Part shown: piece by piece, positions 1 through 6,039 of the stretch
Position numbering within the stretch: position 1 is the first letter of the stretch
How the letters are laid out: the number at the start of each line of letters is the position of its first letter
Assembly (NCBI GenBank): GCA_031263265.1
Contig: JAISGE010000111.1
Span: 1 to 6,305, forward strand
Direction of reading: 5' to 3'
DNA: 6,305 nucleotides
DNA from: Treponema sp.
Lineage (GTDB): Bacteria > Spirochaetota > Spirochaetia > Treponematales > Breznakiellaceae
Program-made: the position numbers and the translations under genes
The notes under the pieces: generated by a model
Database searches by the model: none
Told to the model about the DNA's origin: nothing
The model's input: only the letters and a program-made list of their open reading frames with translations

Positions 1-189
1 GTGGATTTAACCCTCTTCACCGGGGGCGGCATGAAGGACTTCCCCATGTCGGGAACCATGACCCTGACCTTTGACCCCGCGATCTTGCTCCAGGGCTTCG
101 GGTTCGGCGTGGTGATCACGTCGCTCTGCACCCTGTTCCCCAGCCTAAAAAGCGCCTTCGTGGAACCGGTGGAGGCCCTGCGGCGATGA
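1..189 (+). CDS. FtsX/MacB/LolE-type ABC permease, C-terminal fragment (5' end outside window)
   Basis: This is the last 62 codons of a membrane permease cut by the window edge; the first GTG is most likely an internal valine. What remains is a short extracytoplasmic stretch, one hydrophobic segment at about residues 27-47 (LLQGFGFGVVITSLCTLFPS), and the ending SLKSAFVEPVEALRR. That ending matches the FtsX-family C-terminus, where the last transmembrane helix is followed by P-x-x-K-x-A-x-x-x-x-P-V-E-A-L-R at the cytoplasmic face. In this family the permease works with a LolD/MacB-like ATPase to move lipoproteins, lipids or other envelope substrates out of the inner membrane rather than importing solutes. 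The next genes are a LolA-like carrier and an outer-membrane barrel, which favours a LolC/LolE-like role. With only the tail visible, MacB or another FtsX relative cannot be excluded. Confidence 0.8.
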   Translation: MDLTLFTGGGMKDFPMSGTMTLTFDPAILLQGFGFGVVITSLCTLFPSLKSAFVEPVEALRR

Positions 190-199
190 AGGATACGAA

Positions 200-228
200 T
201 TACCACCGAGTGGTAAAATTATTTTTTT
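200..228 (+). terminator. hairpin plus T-run, possible weak terminator or attenuator
   Basis: A perfect 7-bp inverted repeat, TTACCAC-CGA-GTGGTAA (200-216), is followed after five bases by a run of seven T (222-228). It begins 10 bases after the stop codon of the FtsX-type permease and ends 18 bases before the next start codon. The shape fits an intrinsic terminator, but the stem is short, only three of seven pairs are G-C, and the T-run is slightly displaced. A leaky terminator that lowers expression of the LolA-like and barrel genes relative to the permease is the most economical reading. Confidence 0.5.
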
Positions 229-234
229 CGTTAT

Positions 235-239
235 GGAGG
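235..239 (+). promoter_or_regulatory. ribosome binding site GGAGG that decides the start of the LolA-like gene
   Basis: The strong Shine-Dalgarno GGAGG is followed by two adjacent in-frame starts, GTG at 244 and ATG at 247. The spacing is 4 bases to the GTG and 7 to the ATG. Spacing and codon preference both favour the ATG at 247. Confidence 0.75.
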
Positions 240-246
240 TTTTGTG

Positions 247-1002
247 ATGAAAGCAAGAGCAGTACTTGTATCGGTGTTTTTAGGTACGTTAGTGGCATTT
301 GTCCACGGGCAAACGCCCTCGGCTGCGGAATTACTACGCAGGGTAGATGCTAACGAGATCTATACTACCATCGAATACGACGGGGAAATGGTCATCGAGT
401 ATCAGGGGAGGCGGTTTGTAAAAACCATGAAAGCCTGGGCCCGGGACAATTCCGACAGCTTTATCGAGTTTACCAACCCCGAAGACCGGGGAACCAAGTA
501 CCTGAAACGGGGAGGCCGACTCTACGTGTACTCCCCAGATACCGAGGAGGTGATGCTCATTTCCGGGCATATACTCAAGGAAAGCATGATGGGGTCTGAC
601 ATGTCCTACGAAGACACCATCGAAAACGAGACCTTGTCTGCCCGGTACGATCCGGTTGTTGCGGGTTCCGAGACATGGAACTTCAACGGCACGGATCGGG
701 CCTGCTGGATACTGGACCTTACCGCGAAAAAGCGGACCGAAAGTTACCCCAAACAGAAACTCTGGCTCGACAAGGAAACCGGGGACTGCCTCCACTATGA
801 ACTCTTTGCCCTTTCCGGGGCGAAACTCAAGGAATACAACCTTTTAAAGATTGAAGTATTCGGCGGCCGCCGCTTCCCCGTGGAAATCGAGCTCCGGGAC
901 CTTTTGCGGAAAAACAGTAAAACCACCATGATGACGCGGAACGTGGTAATGGACCGGCCCATCCCGGATTCGGTGTTCAGCCAGCGGAATTTAAGCCGCT
1001 GA
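247..1002 (+). CDS. LolA-like outer-membrane lipoprotein-sorting protein (TP0789-type)
   Basis: A 251-residue secreted protein. Residues 1-21 form a signal peptide with a basic start (MKAR), a hydrophobic core and a likely signal peptidase I site after V-H-G (QTPSA follows). There is no lipobox cysteine, so the mature protein should be soluble in the periplasm, like classical LolA. The family signatures I recognise are NPEDRGTKYLK (77-87), a tyrosine-rich strand (RLYVYSP, 91-97), and the very characteristic SMMGSDMSYED (113-123). A late KLWLDKETGD strand-turn (171-180) fits the LolA/LolB open-barrel fold that shields lipid acyl chains. Domain databases name this group after Treponema pallidum TP0789. 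It follows an FtsX/LolE-type permease and precedes an outer-membrane barrel by 23 bases, so it probably carries a lipidated substrate between the two membranes. The exact substrate is inferred; it may be lipid rather than lipoprotein. The start at ATG 247 is chosen over GTG 244 because of ribosome-binding-site spacing. Confidence 0.85.
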   Translation: MKARAVLVSVFLGTLVAFVHGQTPSAAELLRRVDANEIYTTIEYDGEMVIEYQGRRFVKTMKAWARDNSDSFIEFTNPEDRGTKYLKRGGRLYVYSPDTEEVMLISGHILKESMMGSDMSYEDTIENETLSARYDPVVAGSETWNFNGTDRACWILDLTAKKRTESYPKQKLWLDKETGDCLHYELFALSGAKLKEYNLLKIEVFGGRRFPVEIELRDLLRKNSKTTMMTRNVVMDRPIPDSVFSQRNLSR

Positions 1003-1025
1003 TTCAGGCTGCGAGGAGCTTAACG

Positions 1026-2114
1026 ATGAGAATAACACGGTGGGTAATGTTCATGCTGGTCCTGGTCCCCTGCTTCCTCCAGGGGGAACCGGTCATTTCC
1101 GGGTATCTGGATTCCAGTGTCTCCCTGGGGGCTGGTACTGGCTCAAACCCGGCCTTCCTCTACGGTCTTGAGGAATACGCCAATATCCGGCTCCAGGCAA
1201 GAAGCCGGGAGGGAGCCGTCTTTTACGGTTCCCTGAATCTTATTGCCGCTTCGGGGACCTACGCCGAAACCGGGGCACTACTGGGCATGGTCGCAGGGGA
1301 GAACTACGCCGCAGCCCTGGAGCTGGAACGGCTTTACTTCAAGGTTTCCCAGGAACGGATCGATTTCCAGGGGGGCCTTATGCGGATGGCCTTTGGTTAC
1401 GGCTTTGCCTTTGGGCCTATGGACTTCCTGAACCCCCGGAACCCCCTGCTCCCGGATGCCCGGCCCCGGGCGGTCCTGGGCGCGGATCTGGCCTATTACC
1501 CTGCGGAAAATAGCAAGGTCCTGGGTTTTACCGCTGCCCCCCGGAACCCCTTTGCCGGATCCGGGGCCGGAACCCTGGGGGGCCTTGCAGGGGAATACCA
1601 CGGGGATCGTCTAAGCCTCCAGGGGCTCTATGCATACCAATCCCCCCACGATGCCTTTGTCTGGGGTATCCACCGCTTCGGCCTTTCCCTCAAGGGGGAC
1701 CTGGTCTTGGGCCTGGCAGCGGAACTACTCTACACCTACGATCCCCAGACCCCGGCCAGGGAGGATGGCCTTGCAGCCTCCGCGGGCTTTGATTATACCT
1801 TCCCCGGCGGGAAGTTCTACGTCCTGGCAGAGTACCTCTACGCTGGGGACGATGCTTCCACCGCGGTTTCCCTGGGTTTTAAGGGGAACCACTACCTGTT
1901 TGCCCAAGGGCTGTACCGTTTCAGCGACTATACCAGCCTGGGCCTGGGTTGTATGGCCGCCCCGGAAGATCGGTCCTTTACCCCCATTATAACTGCGGAA
2001 CACGAACTGTTTCAGGGCCTTACCTTGAGTCTTAGCGGTCAAATCCCCCTTCCCCCCGACGCGGACGCGGGCCGTTACTTCCAGGGTCTCATCAAGGCGC
2101 GGCTTAGGTTTTAG
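1026..2114 (+). CDS. predicted outer-membrane beta-barrel protein
   Basis: A 362-residue protein with an N-terminal signal peptide (about residues 1-20, MRITRWVMFM then a hydrophobic stretch ending L-Q-G). The mature part is almost entirely short amphipathic strands with alternating aromatic or aliphatic residues and glycine-rich turns, for example ANIRLQARS, FYGSLNLIA, KFYVLAEYLYAG and YLFAQGLYRFS. It ends LIKARLRF, a C-terminal strand with terminal phenylalanine, the usual beta-signal recognised by the BAM machinery. A conserved-looking GPMDFLNPRNPL stretch (130-141) resembles the D-x-x-N-P motif of several large barrels. The start is supported by GAGGAG (1013-1018), 7 bases upstream. It lies 23 bases after the LolA-like gene, so the two are almost certainly cotranscribed. 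I do not recognise a named family. A role as outer-membrane acceptor, channel or client of the upstream carrier is inference from gene order. Codon use is strongly GC-rich compared with the genes downstream. Confidence 0.75.
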   Translation: MRITRWVMFMLVLVPCFLQGEPVISGYLDSSVSLGAGTGSNPAFLYGLEEYANIRLQARSREGAVFYGSLNLIAASGTYAETGALLGMVAGENYAAALELERLYFKVSQERIDFQGGLMRMAFGYGFAFGPMDFLNPRNPLLPDARPRAVLGADLAYYPAENSKVLGFTAAPRNPFAGSGAGTLGGLAGEYHGDRLSLQGLYAYQSPHDAFVWGIHRFGLSLKGDLVLGLAAELLYTYDPQTPAREDGLAASAGFDYTFPGGKFYVLAEYLYAGDDASTAVSLGFKGNHYLFAQGLYRFSDYTSLGLGCMAAPEDRSFTPIITAEHELFQGLTLSLSGQIPLPPDADAGRYFQGLIKARLRF

Positions 2115-2148
2115 GCAGGACAAACCAGGCGGCTCATTCTTAGCACAA

Positions 2149-2163
2149 CTCTTGACACAAGAG
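2149..2163. promoter_or_regulatory. 15-bp perfect palindrome overlapping the -35 box, candidate operator
   Basis: CTCTTG-ACA-CAAGAG has perfect 6-bp arms and overlaps the TTGACA element of the promoter upstream of the EcsC-family gene. No T-run follows, so it is not a convincing terminator. Its position suggests a repressor site, but no regulator is identifiable in the window. Confidence 0.4.
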
Positions 2164-2186
2164 CGTATAGGCTATTATGGTATAAT
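2152..2186 (+). promoter_or_regulatory. sigma70-type promoter for the EcsC-family gene
   Basis: A perfect TTGACA lies at 2152-2157 and a perfect extended -10, TGGTATAAT, at 2178-2186. These two are 23 bases apart, too far to act as one standard pair. TTGACA could instead pair with TATTAT (2173-2178, spacing 15) or TATGGT (2176-2181, spacing 18), or the extended -10 may act without a -35. Either way a start site near 2190 would give a leader of about 30 bases before the ATG at 2223. Confidence 0.55.
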
Positions 2187-2222
2187 TATAGTTCTCTATT
2201 TTTCTAGATAAGGAGTTAACGC

Positions 2223-2957
2223 ATGGCAAATGAAGAAAAAGAAAGTAGTGGCGTATGGTATGGTATCTTAGATGCGGCACTGAAAATCCCTGGAGCCCGG
2301 GTAGATAGGACAAATTTCTTGGAAAAGGAATTTTCCCAATATGCCGGGGATAAACTGGCCACTATTCTGGATCAAGGACCGGGAAAGGCGGGGATTGCTC
2401 CTGATGCCTTGGATAAGATAGCTGATGGAGCGATACGATCCCATACAACCATTGTAACTGGCACCTCATTTCTTGCGGGACTTCCGGGGGGAATAGCTAT
2501 GGCAGGAACCATACCTGCGGATTTGGCTCAATATTATTATCACGTCATTGTCATCGCCCAAAAATTGGCATACGTTTATGGGTGGCCTGATTTGCAGGTG
2601 GACAGTGAGGGAGAAGCGGACCAAGACGCCTTCCTCGCGGTCTTAACCATATTCATTGGCATCATGAGCGGGGCGAAAGAAGCAAATAGCGCATTAAAGC
2701 CCATGTCGGAAATTCTGTGCCAAGAAACCACCAAGAAACTGCCGGTGATTGCCTTGGCAAAAATCGGTTTACCCCAAATAGCAAAACAGGTGGCTAAGGT
2801 GCTGGGAGCAAACCTAGCCAAACAAGGACTCGCCAAGGGTATTGGAAAGATCGTGCCCATCATTGGCGGCGCTATATCCGGGGCCGTAACCATTGCGACC
2901 TACTTACCCATGGCAAACACCTTAAAGAACGAACTGCGGAATCAAATTATAAAATAA
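2223..2957 (+). CDS. EcsC-family protein
   Basis: A 244-residue protein with no signal peptide. The central block, residues 68-105, contains the EcsC-like pattern: a helix with I-R-S-H, a glycine-rich hydrophobic stretch (FLAGLPGGIAMAGTIPADLA, 83-102) and then a tyrosine-rich helix ending IAQKLAYVYG. A second hydrophobic segment lies at 137-150. The C-terminal part has a glycine-rich hydrophobic hairpin (GKIVPIIGGAISGAVTIA, 208-225) before a charged tail, also typical of the family. EcsC is named from the Bacillus ecsABC locus, where it sits beside an ABC transporter; its biochemical function is not established. Residues 79-98 and 208-232 could associate with membrane, but proline and glycine content makes full spanning uncertain. 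AAGGAG (2210-2215), 7 bases upstream, supports the start, and the gene has its own promoter. It precedes the peptide-transporter genes by 75 bases, but a separate promoter candidate for those makes a functional link uncertain. Confidence 0.75.
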   Translation: MANEEKESSGVWYGILDAALKIPGARVDRTNFLEKEFSQYAGDKLATILDQGPGKAGIAPDALDKIADGAIRSHTTIVTGTSFLAGLPGGIAMAGTIPADLAQYYYHVIVIAQKLAYVYGWPDLQVDSEGEADQDAFLAVLTIFIGIMSGAKEANSALKPMSEILCQETTKKLPVIALAKIGLPQIAKQVAKVLGANLAKQGLAKGIGKIVPIIGGAISGAVTIATYLPMANTLKNELRNQIIK

Positions 2958-2970
2958 GCGCCTTGTACTG

Positions 2971-3000
2971 TTGCCTTGTTACTTTCATTGCTTCTATAAA
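2971..3000 (+). promoter_or_regulatory. candidate promoter for the peptide-transporter genes
   Basis: TTGCCT (2971-2976) and TATAAA (2995-3000) are 18 bases apart, each matching the sigma70 consensus at four or five of six positions. A start near 3007 would leave a leader of about 25 bases before the permease ATG at 3033. No terminator was seen between the EcsC-family stop (2957) and this site, so readthrough is also possible. Confidence 0.35.
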
Positions 3001-3032
3001 GAAGGCATGGGTGTTTGTAAAGGATAGAATCT

Positions 3033-3833
3033 ATGCAGGTACCATGGAGCATTGATTTCAAGATAGGAGTTGTTTTGGCGCTTCTTGTAGGGGGTATGGT
3101 AGTGGTAAGTCTCTTCTATACCCCCTATGAGTATAACCGAATGGCTCCCTCTGAGCGTTTTACCCCTCCAGGGCGACAGCATCTTATGGGAACTGATAAT
3201 TTTGGCCGGGATGTGTTTTCTAGGATTATGATCGGAACGAAGTATACCTTGTTCGTATCGGTATGCACGGTATTGGGAAGTGCCCTTATGGGCGCTTCTT
3301 TGGGGCTTATTTCCGGTTATCAGGGTGGTTTGTGGGATGAAGTGCTTATGCGTCTCATGGACACCCTCAGTTCCTTTCCTGGTATTCTTGTGGCTCTTAT
3401 GATGGTTTCCCTCATGGAAAATAAACCCTATACCCTGATGATTGCCCTGCTTATCTTGTTTATTCCCAGTTATGTACGGATCATGCGAAGCGGTATTTTG
3501 GAATACAAAAACCGGGATTTCGTGAAAACCGCGGGGCTTATGGGGGCATCTCATATTCGCATCATCTTTGTGCATATCCTGCCAAACCTCAGAAATTCCC
3601 TGTTTTCTGCCACGGTCTTAGGTCTGTCCAATGCCATTTTAGCCGAAGCAACCATGAGTTACCTTGGCCTGGGTATACAGCCGCCTATTCCAAGCTGGGG
3701 ACGCATGCTTTCAGAATCCCAGAATTTCTTGTTTAATGCCCCTTGGTGTGCCCTTGCTCCAGGAATGATGATCATGATAACGGTCATCGCCTTTCACGGT
3801 ATTGGTGAGGGAATCCGGCAACGGTACTGGTAA
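3033..3833 (+). CDS. oligopeptide/dipeptide ABC importer permease, DppC/OppC type
   Basis: A 266-residue inner-membrane permease. Residues 10-29 form the first transmembrane helix. The DppC/OppC hallmark LMGTDNFGRDVFSR (51-64) follows a short extracytoplasmic loop. Further hydrophobic helices lie at about 70-95, 116-128, 136-148, 186-200 and 233-254. The cytoplasmic EAA-type coupling loop is at 151-175 (RDFVKTAGLMGAS, then VHILPN), where the ATPases dock. The segment SYLGLGIQPPIPSWGRML (199-216) is a second strong family signature. The start has AAAGGA (3019-3024), 8 bases upstream. The gene directly abuts the DppD-type ATPase gene. In characterised systems this subunit pairs with OppB/DppB to form the channel for peptides, or for nickel or other solutes in some branches. 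No OppB/DppB gene precedes it here. The C-terminus (EGIRQRYW) is slightly shorter than the usual tail. Substrate cannot be read from the permease alone. Confidence 0.92.
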   Translation: MQVPWSIDFKIGVVLALLVGGMVVVSLFYTPYEYNRMAPSERFTPPGRQHLMGTDNFGRDVFSRIMIGTKYTLFVSVCTVLGSALMGASLGLISGYQGGLWDEVLMRLMDTLSSFPGILVALMMVSLMENKPYTLMIALLILFIPSYVRIMRSGILEYKNRDFVKTAGLMGASHIRIIFVHILPNLRNSLFSATVLGLSNAILAEATMSYLGLGIQPPIPSWGRMLSESQNFLFNAPWCALAPGMMIMITVIAFHGIGEGIRQRYW

Positions 3834-3863
3834 GTGGACAAGGGTGCAACTGAGCGCAAACAG

Positions 3864-4829
3864 ATGAATCCCTTATTGCAGGTACAGCACCTTTCAGTGG
3901 GGATCCAGCGCGGTAGAACCTACCTGCTGGGGGTTGATGATATAGGATTTCAGGTACAAGCTGGGGAAATGGTGGGGATCCTCGGAGAATCAGGATGTGG
4001 CAAAACCCTTACCGCATTATCGATCCTCGGCTTGCTTGCTCCGGGGATTCAGATTACCCGGGGAACCATCCGCTTTAATGGCCTTGAACTCAAGGGGCTT
4101 TCAGAACGGGAACTGTGCGGTATTCGGGGAAAGGATCTCTCTATGGTATTTCAGGAACCTTCCCTTAACCCGGTGTTTACGATTGGACGGCAAATTGCAG
4201 AACCCTTACGCTTACACGGAAGCAAAAACAAGCGCCTCATCCAGGGGGAAGTGTTGGATATCATGGATAAACTCGGCCTTCCAGAACCTGCCAAACTTGC
4301 GGCTGCCTATCCTCATCAGCTTTCAGGGGGAATGCGGCAGCGGGTGATGCTTGCCTTGGCCATCGTGTGTAAGCCCAAACTGCTTATAGCCGATGAAGCC
4401 ACCACCGCGCTAGATGTAAGCACGCAGGCCCAGATCCTCCACCTGCTCAAACGGATCAATCGGGACTTTGGTACTGCCATCCTGTTCATTTCCCATGATC
4501 TGGGACTCATAAGCCGTCTCTGCGATCGCCTCATGGTTATGTATGCCGGTAAGATCCTGGAGGAAGGTACGGTTGATGAGGTTTTCGCGGATCCCCGCCA
4601 TGAGTACACCAAGGGCCTTATGGGTTCCATTCCTCAGCAAAACCAAAAAGGCAAGCCCCTGGTCAGTATTCCTGGTAAAGTACCTTCTATCGAGGAAAAG
4701 CCTCCAGGCTGTCCCTTTGCGCCTCGTTGCCGCAAGGCTACGTCGCGGTGTACGACCCGGTTCCCGGAGCCCCTGAGTCTGGGTGGGGAGCACCTGGTAC
4801 GCTGTGTTTTGGAAACCGAATATGTCTAA
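3864..4829 (+). CDS. oligopeptide/dipeptide ABC importer ATPase, DppD/OppD type
   Basis: A 321-residue cytoplasmic ATPase counted from ATG 3864. It has all expected nucleotide-binding motifs: Walker A GESGCGKT (41-48), Q-loop VFQEP (95-99), ABC signature LSGGMRQR (153-160), Walker B LLIADE (173-178) and H-loop histidine 211 (ISHD). The C-terminal oligopeptide-transporter extension is present with PPGCPFAPRC and four cysteines (283, 289, 296, 314). Its NBD would dimerise with the DppF-type protein to drive uptake through the permeases. An alternative start is GTG 3834, immediately after the permease stop, which adds 10 residues and could be used by translational coupling. ATG 3864 is preferred because it gives the usual N-terminus (MNPLLQVQHLSV) and places Walker A near residue 41, as in E. 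coli DppD. Neither start has a strong ribosome binding site. The 3' end overlaps the next gene by 8 bases. Confidence 0.93.
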   Translation: MNPLLQVQHLSVGIQRGRTYLLGVDDIGFQVQAGEMVGILGESGCGKTLTALSILGLLAPGIQITRGTIRFNGLELKGLSERELCGIRGKDLSMVFQEPSLNPVFTIGRQIAEPLRLHGSKNKRLIQGEVLDIMDKLGLPEPAKLAAAYPHQLSGGMRQRVMLALAIVCKPKLLIADEATTALDVSTQAQILHLLKRINRDFGTAILFISHDLGLISRLCDRLMVMYAGKILEEGTVDEVFADPRHEYTKGLMGSIPQQNQKGKPLVSIPGKVPSIEEKPPGCPFAPRCRKATSRCTTRFPEPLSLGGEHLVRCVLETEYV

Positions 4830-5817
4830 TGCCTTGGTAGCCATACATGACGTCTCCAACACCTATCGTTCCCGATCCTATGGGGTGTTCGGCAGGGAAA
4901 AGGTTAAGCCGGTGCTGGACCATATCACCCTAGAAATCGCTCCTGGGGAGATCTTTGGCCTTGTGGGGGAATCCGGCTGCGGTAAAACCAGCCTTGGAAA
5001 CAGCATATTGGGGCTTATAGCGTATGAAGGAGACATCACCATAGACGGCTTGCCTCAGAACCGGCAGGGACGGCTGAAACGATCCAAAGCACTGGCACGG
5101 AAGGTCCAGGCTGTTTTCCAGGATCCGGGAGCAGCCCTTAATCCTACCAAGCGTATTGGGTGGATCATGGAAGAACCCCTCAGAATCCACGGGATCGGCA
5201 CGAAACAGGAACGTATTCAAAAGGTGGATGCCATGCTGCACCTGGTAGGCTTGGATCCGGGGTATAAGACCCGGGGGATCCAGGAGCTTTCTGGGGGACA
5301 GAAACAGCGGGTGTGTATCGGGTGTGCGTTGATGCTTGAACCTAAGTTCATCGTGGCCGATGAGGCGGTAAGTGCTCTGGATGTGTCCGTGGGAGCCCAG
5401 ATACTGAACCTATTCCAGGATTTGCACCAAGGTCTGGGTTTGGGGATGCTCTTCATTTCTCACAACCTGCAGGTGGTCTATTATGTATGCCACCGTATTG
5501 GGGTAATGTATAAAGGACAAATCGTAGAACTGGGTACTGCCCAGGCACTCTATTCCCATCCAGCCCATCCTTACACCCAAGCCTTGTTAGCCGCGGCCTC
5601 TGCGTTGGAACCTTCGGGGCTTACGCACGCGTTACCCACGGAAGGATTGTACCAGAAGCAAGGTTGTCGTTTCGCCTGGGGGTGTCGGTGGAAACGTCAG
5701 AGCTGTATAGAGACCACCCCAGAACTTATCAATATTGCTCCTCCTAACTCCCCTCCCCATCATGTACGCTGTTTTTTTGCTTGTCCATCTATGTTCTATC
5801 ATGTTGGGGTTTTCTAA
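4822..5817 (+). CDS. oligopeptide/dipeptide ABC importer ATPase, DppF/OppF type
   Basis: A 331-residue cytoplasmic ATPase, the expected partner of the DppD-type protein. Motifs are Walker A GESGCGKTS (49-57), Q-loop VFQDP (98-102), signature LSGGQKQR (156-163), Walker B FIVADE (176-181) and H-loop histidine 214 (ISHN). The segment SRSYGVFGREKVKPVLD near the N-terminus is typical of OppF/DppF, where an insert of this kind precedes the first core strand. The C-terminal extension is shortened and lacks the usual N-P-P-S-G-C-P-F form, but keeps a cysteine pattern (282, 288, 295, 317) in GCRFAWGC and HHVRC; a further cysteine (321) and an unusual hydrophobic tail, MFYHVGVF, end the protein. ATG 4822 is chosen because its overlap (ATGTCTAA) with the preceding stop indicates translational coupling and GGAAA (4811-4815) lies 6 bases upstream. 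A start at 4783 is possible but would add 13 atypical residues. Confidence 0.92.
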   Translation: MSNALVAIHDVSNTYRSRSYGVFGREKVKPVLDHITLEIAPGEIFGLVGESGCGKTSLGNSILGLIAYEGDITIDGLPQNRQGRLKRSKALARKVQAVFQDPGAALNPTKRIGWIMEEPLRIHGIGTKQERIQKVDAMLHLVGLDPGYKTRGIQELSGGQKQRVCIGCALMLEPKFIVADEAVSALDVSVGAQILNLFQDLHQGLGLGMLFISHNLQVVYYVCHRIGVMYKGQIVELGTAQALYSHPAHPYTQALLAAASALEPSGLTHALPTEGLYQKQGCRFAWGCRWKRQSCIETTPELINIAPPNSPPHHVRCFFACPSMFYHVGVF

Positions 5818-5877
5818 GTTCCGGTGCAGATCGGGCCAAAATTTCTGAGTTATTTTTTTATTTTTTTGAAAAGGCCC

Positions 5878-5906
5878 TAGACAAACAAAAATGAATGTGC
5901 TATAGA
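5878..5906 (+). promoter_or_regulatory. sigma70-type promoter with extended -10
   Basis: TAGACA (5878-5883) and TATAGA (5901-5906) are separated by exactly 17 bases, and TG at 5898-5899 supplies the extended -10 (TGCTATAGA). It points rightward into DNA without an annotated gene, so it could drive a small RNA, the small ORFs at 5963 and 6040, or a gene beyond the window. Confidence 0.45.
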
Positions 5907-5913
5907 TAAATAC

Positions 5914-5953
5914 AAGTGCTTTTATGGATCTTAAAAAAAGTTCGTAAGCACTT
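5914..5953 (+). repeat. 8-bp inverted repeat (potential stem-loop)
   Basis: AAGTGCTT (5914-5921) and AAGCACTT (5946-5953) are perfect inverted copies separated by 24 bases. The first arm starts 8 bases after the promoter-like -10 box, so it would lie at the very 5' end of the transcript or act as a paired protein-binding site. It does not have the spacing or sequence of the CIRCE element, and no T-run follows it. Confidence 0.45.
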
Positions 5954-6039
5954 AGGCTGCAGATGAACCGGATGATACCGGGGTATGATGCAGTGTATAA
6001 AAACGGCGATATGCTGTTATAAAAGGTAGTATTACTATT

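Noticed and set aside
334..795. 153-codon minus-strand open frame inside the LolA-like gene
   Set aside because: It is a shadow of a well-supported GC-rich coding sequence with a signal peptide and family motifs; the minus frame has no recognisable domain or ribosome binding site.
2149..2163. CTCTTG-ACA-CAAGAG as a terminator of the envelope operon
   Set aside because: No T-run follows the hairpin, and the palindrome overlaps a TTGACA promoter element, so an operator is the better reading.
3007..3027. Six-codon ORF (MGVCKG) just before the permease start, with AGAAGG upstream
   Set aside because: It could be a leader peptide, but it is too short to judge, overlaps the permease ribosome binding site, and has no run of codons pointing to attenuation.
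2994..3575. 193-codon open frame on the minus strand, antisense to the OppC-type permease
   Set aside because: It lies wholly within a clear permease gene, its translation is rich in His, Lys and Pro without a recognisable domain, and the permease explains the sequence fully.
5833..5877. GGGCC and GGCCC flanking a T-rich stretch as the terminator of the transporter operon
   Set aside because: The stem is only 5 bp with a 35-base loop and the T-run lies inside the loop instead of after the stem, so it is not a convincing intrinsic terminator.
5914..5953. CIRCE heat-shock operator
   Set aside because: The arms share the GTGCT/AGCAC core, but CIRCE has 9-bp arms (TTAGCACTC) and a 9-base spacer. 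Here the arms differ and the spacer is 24 bases.
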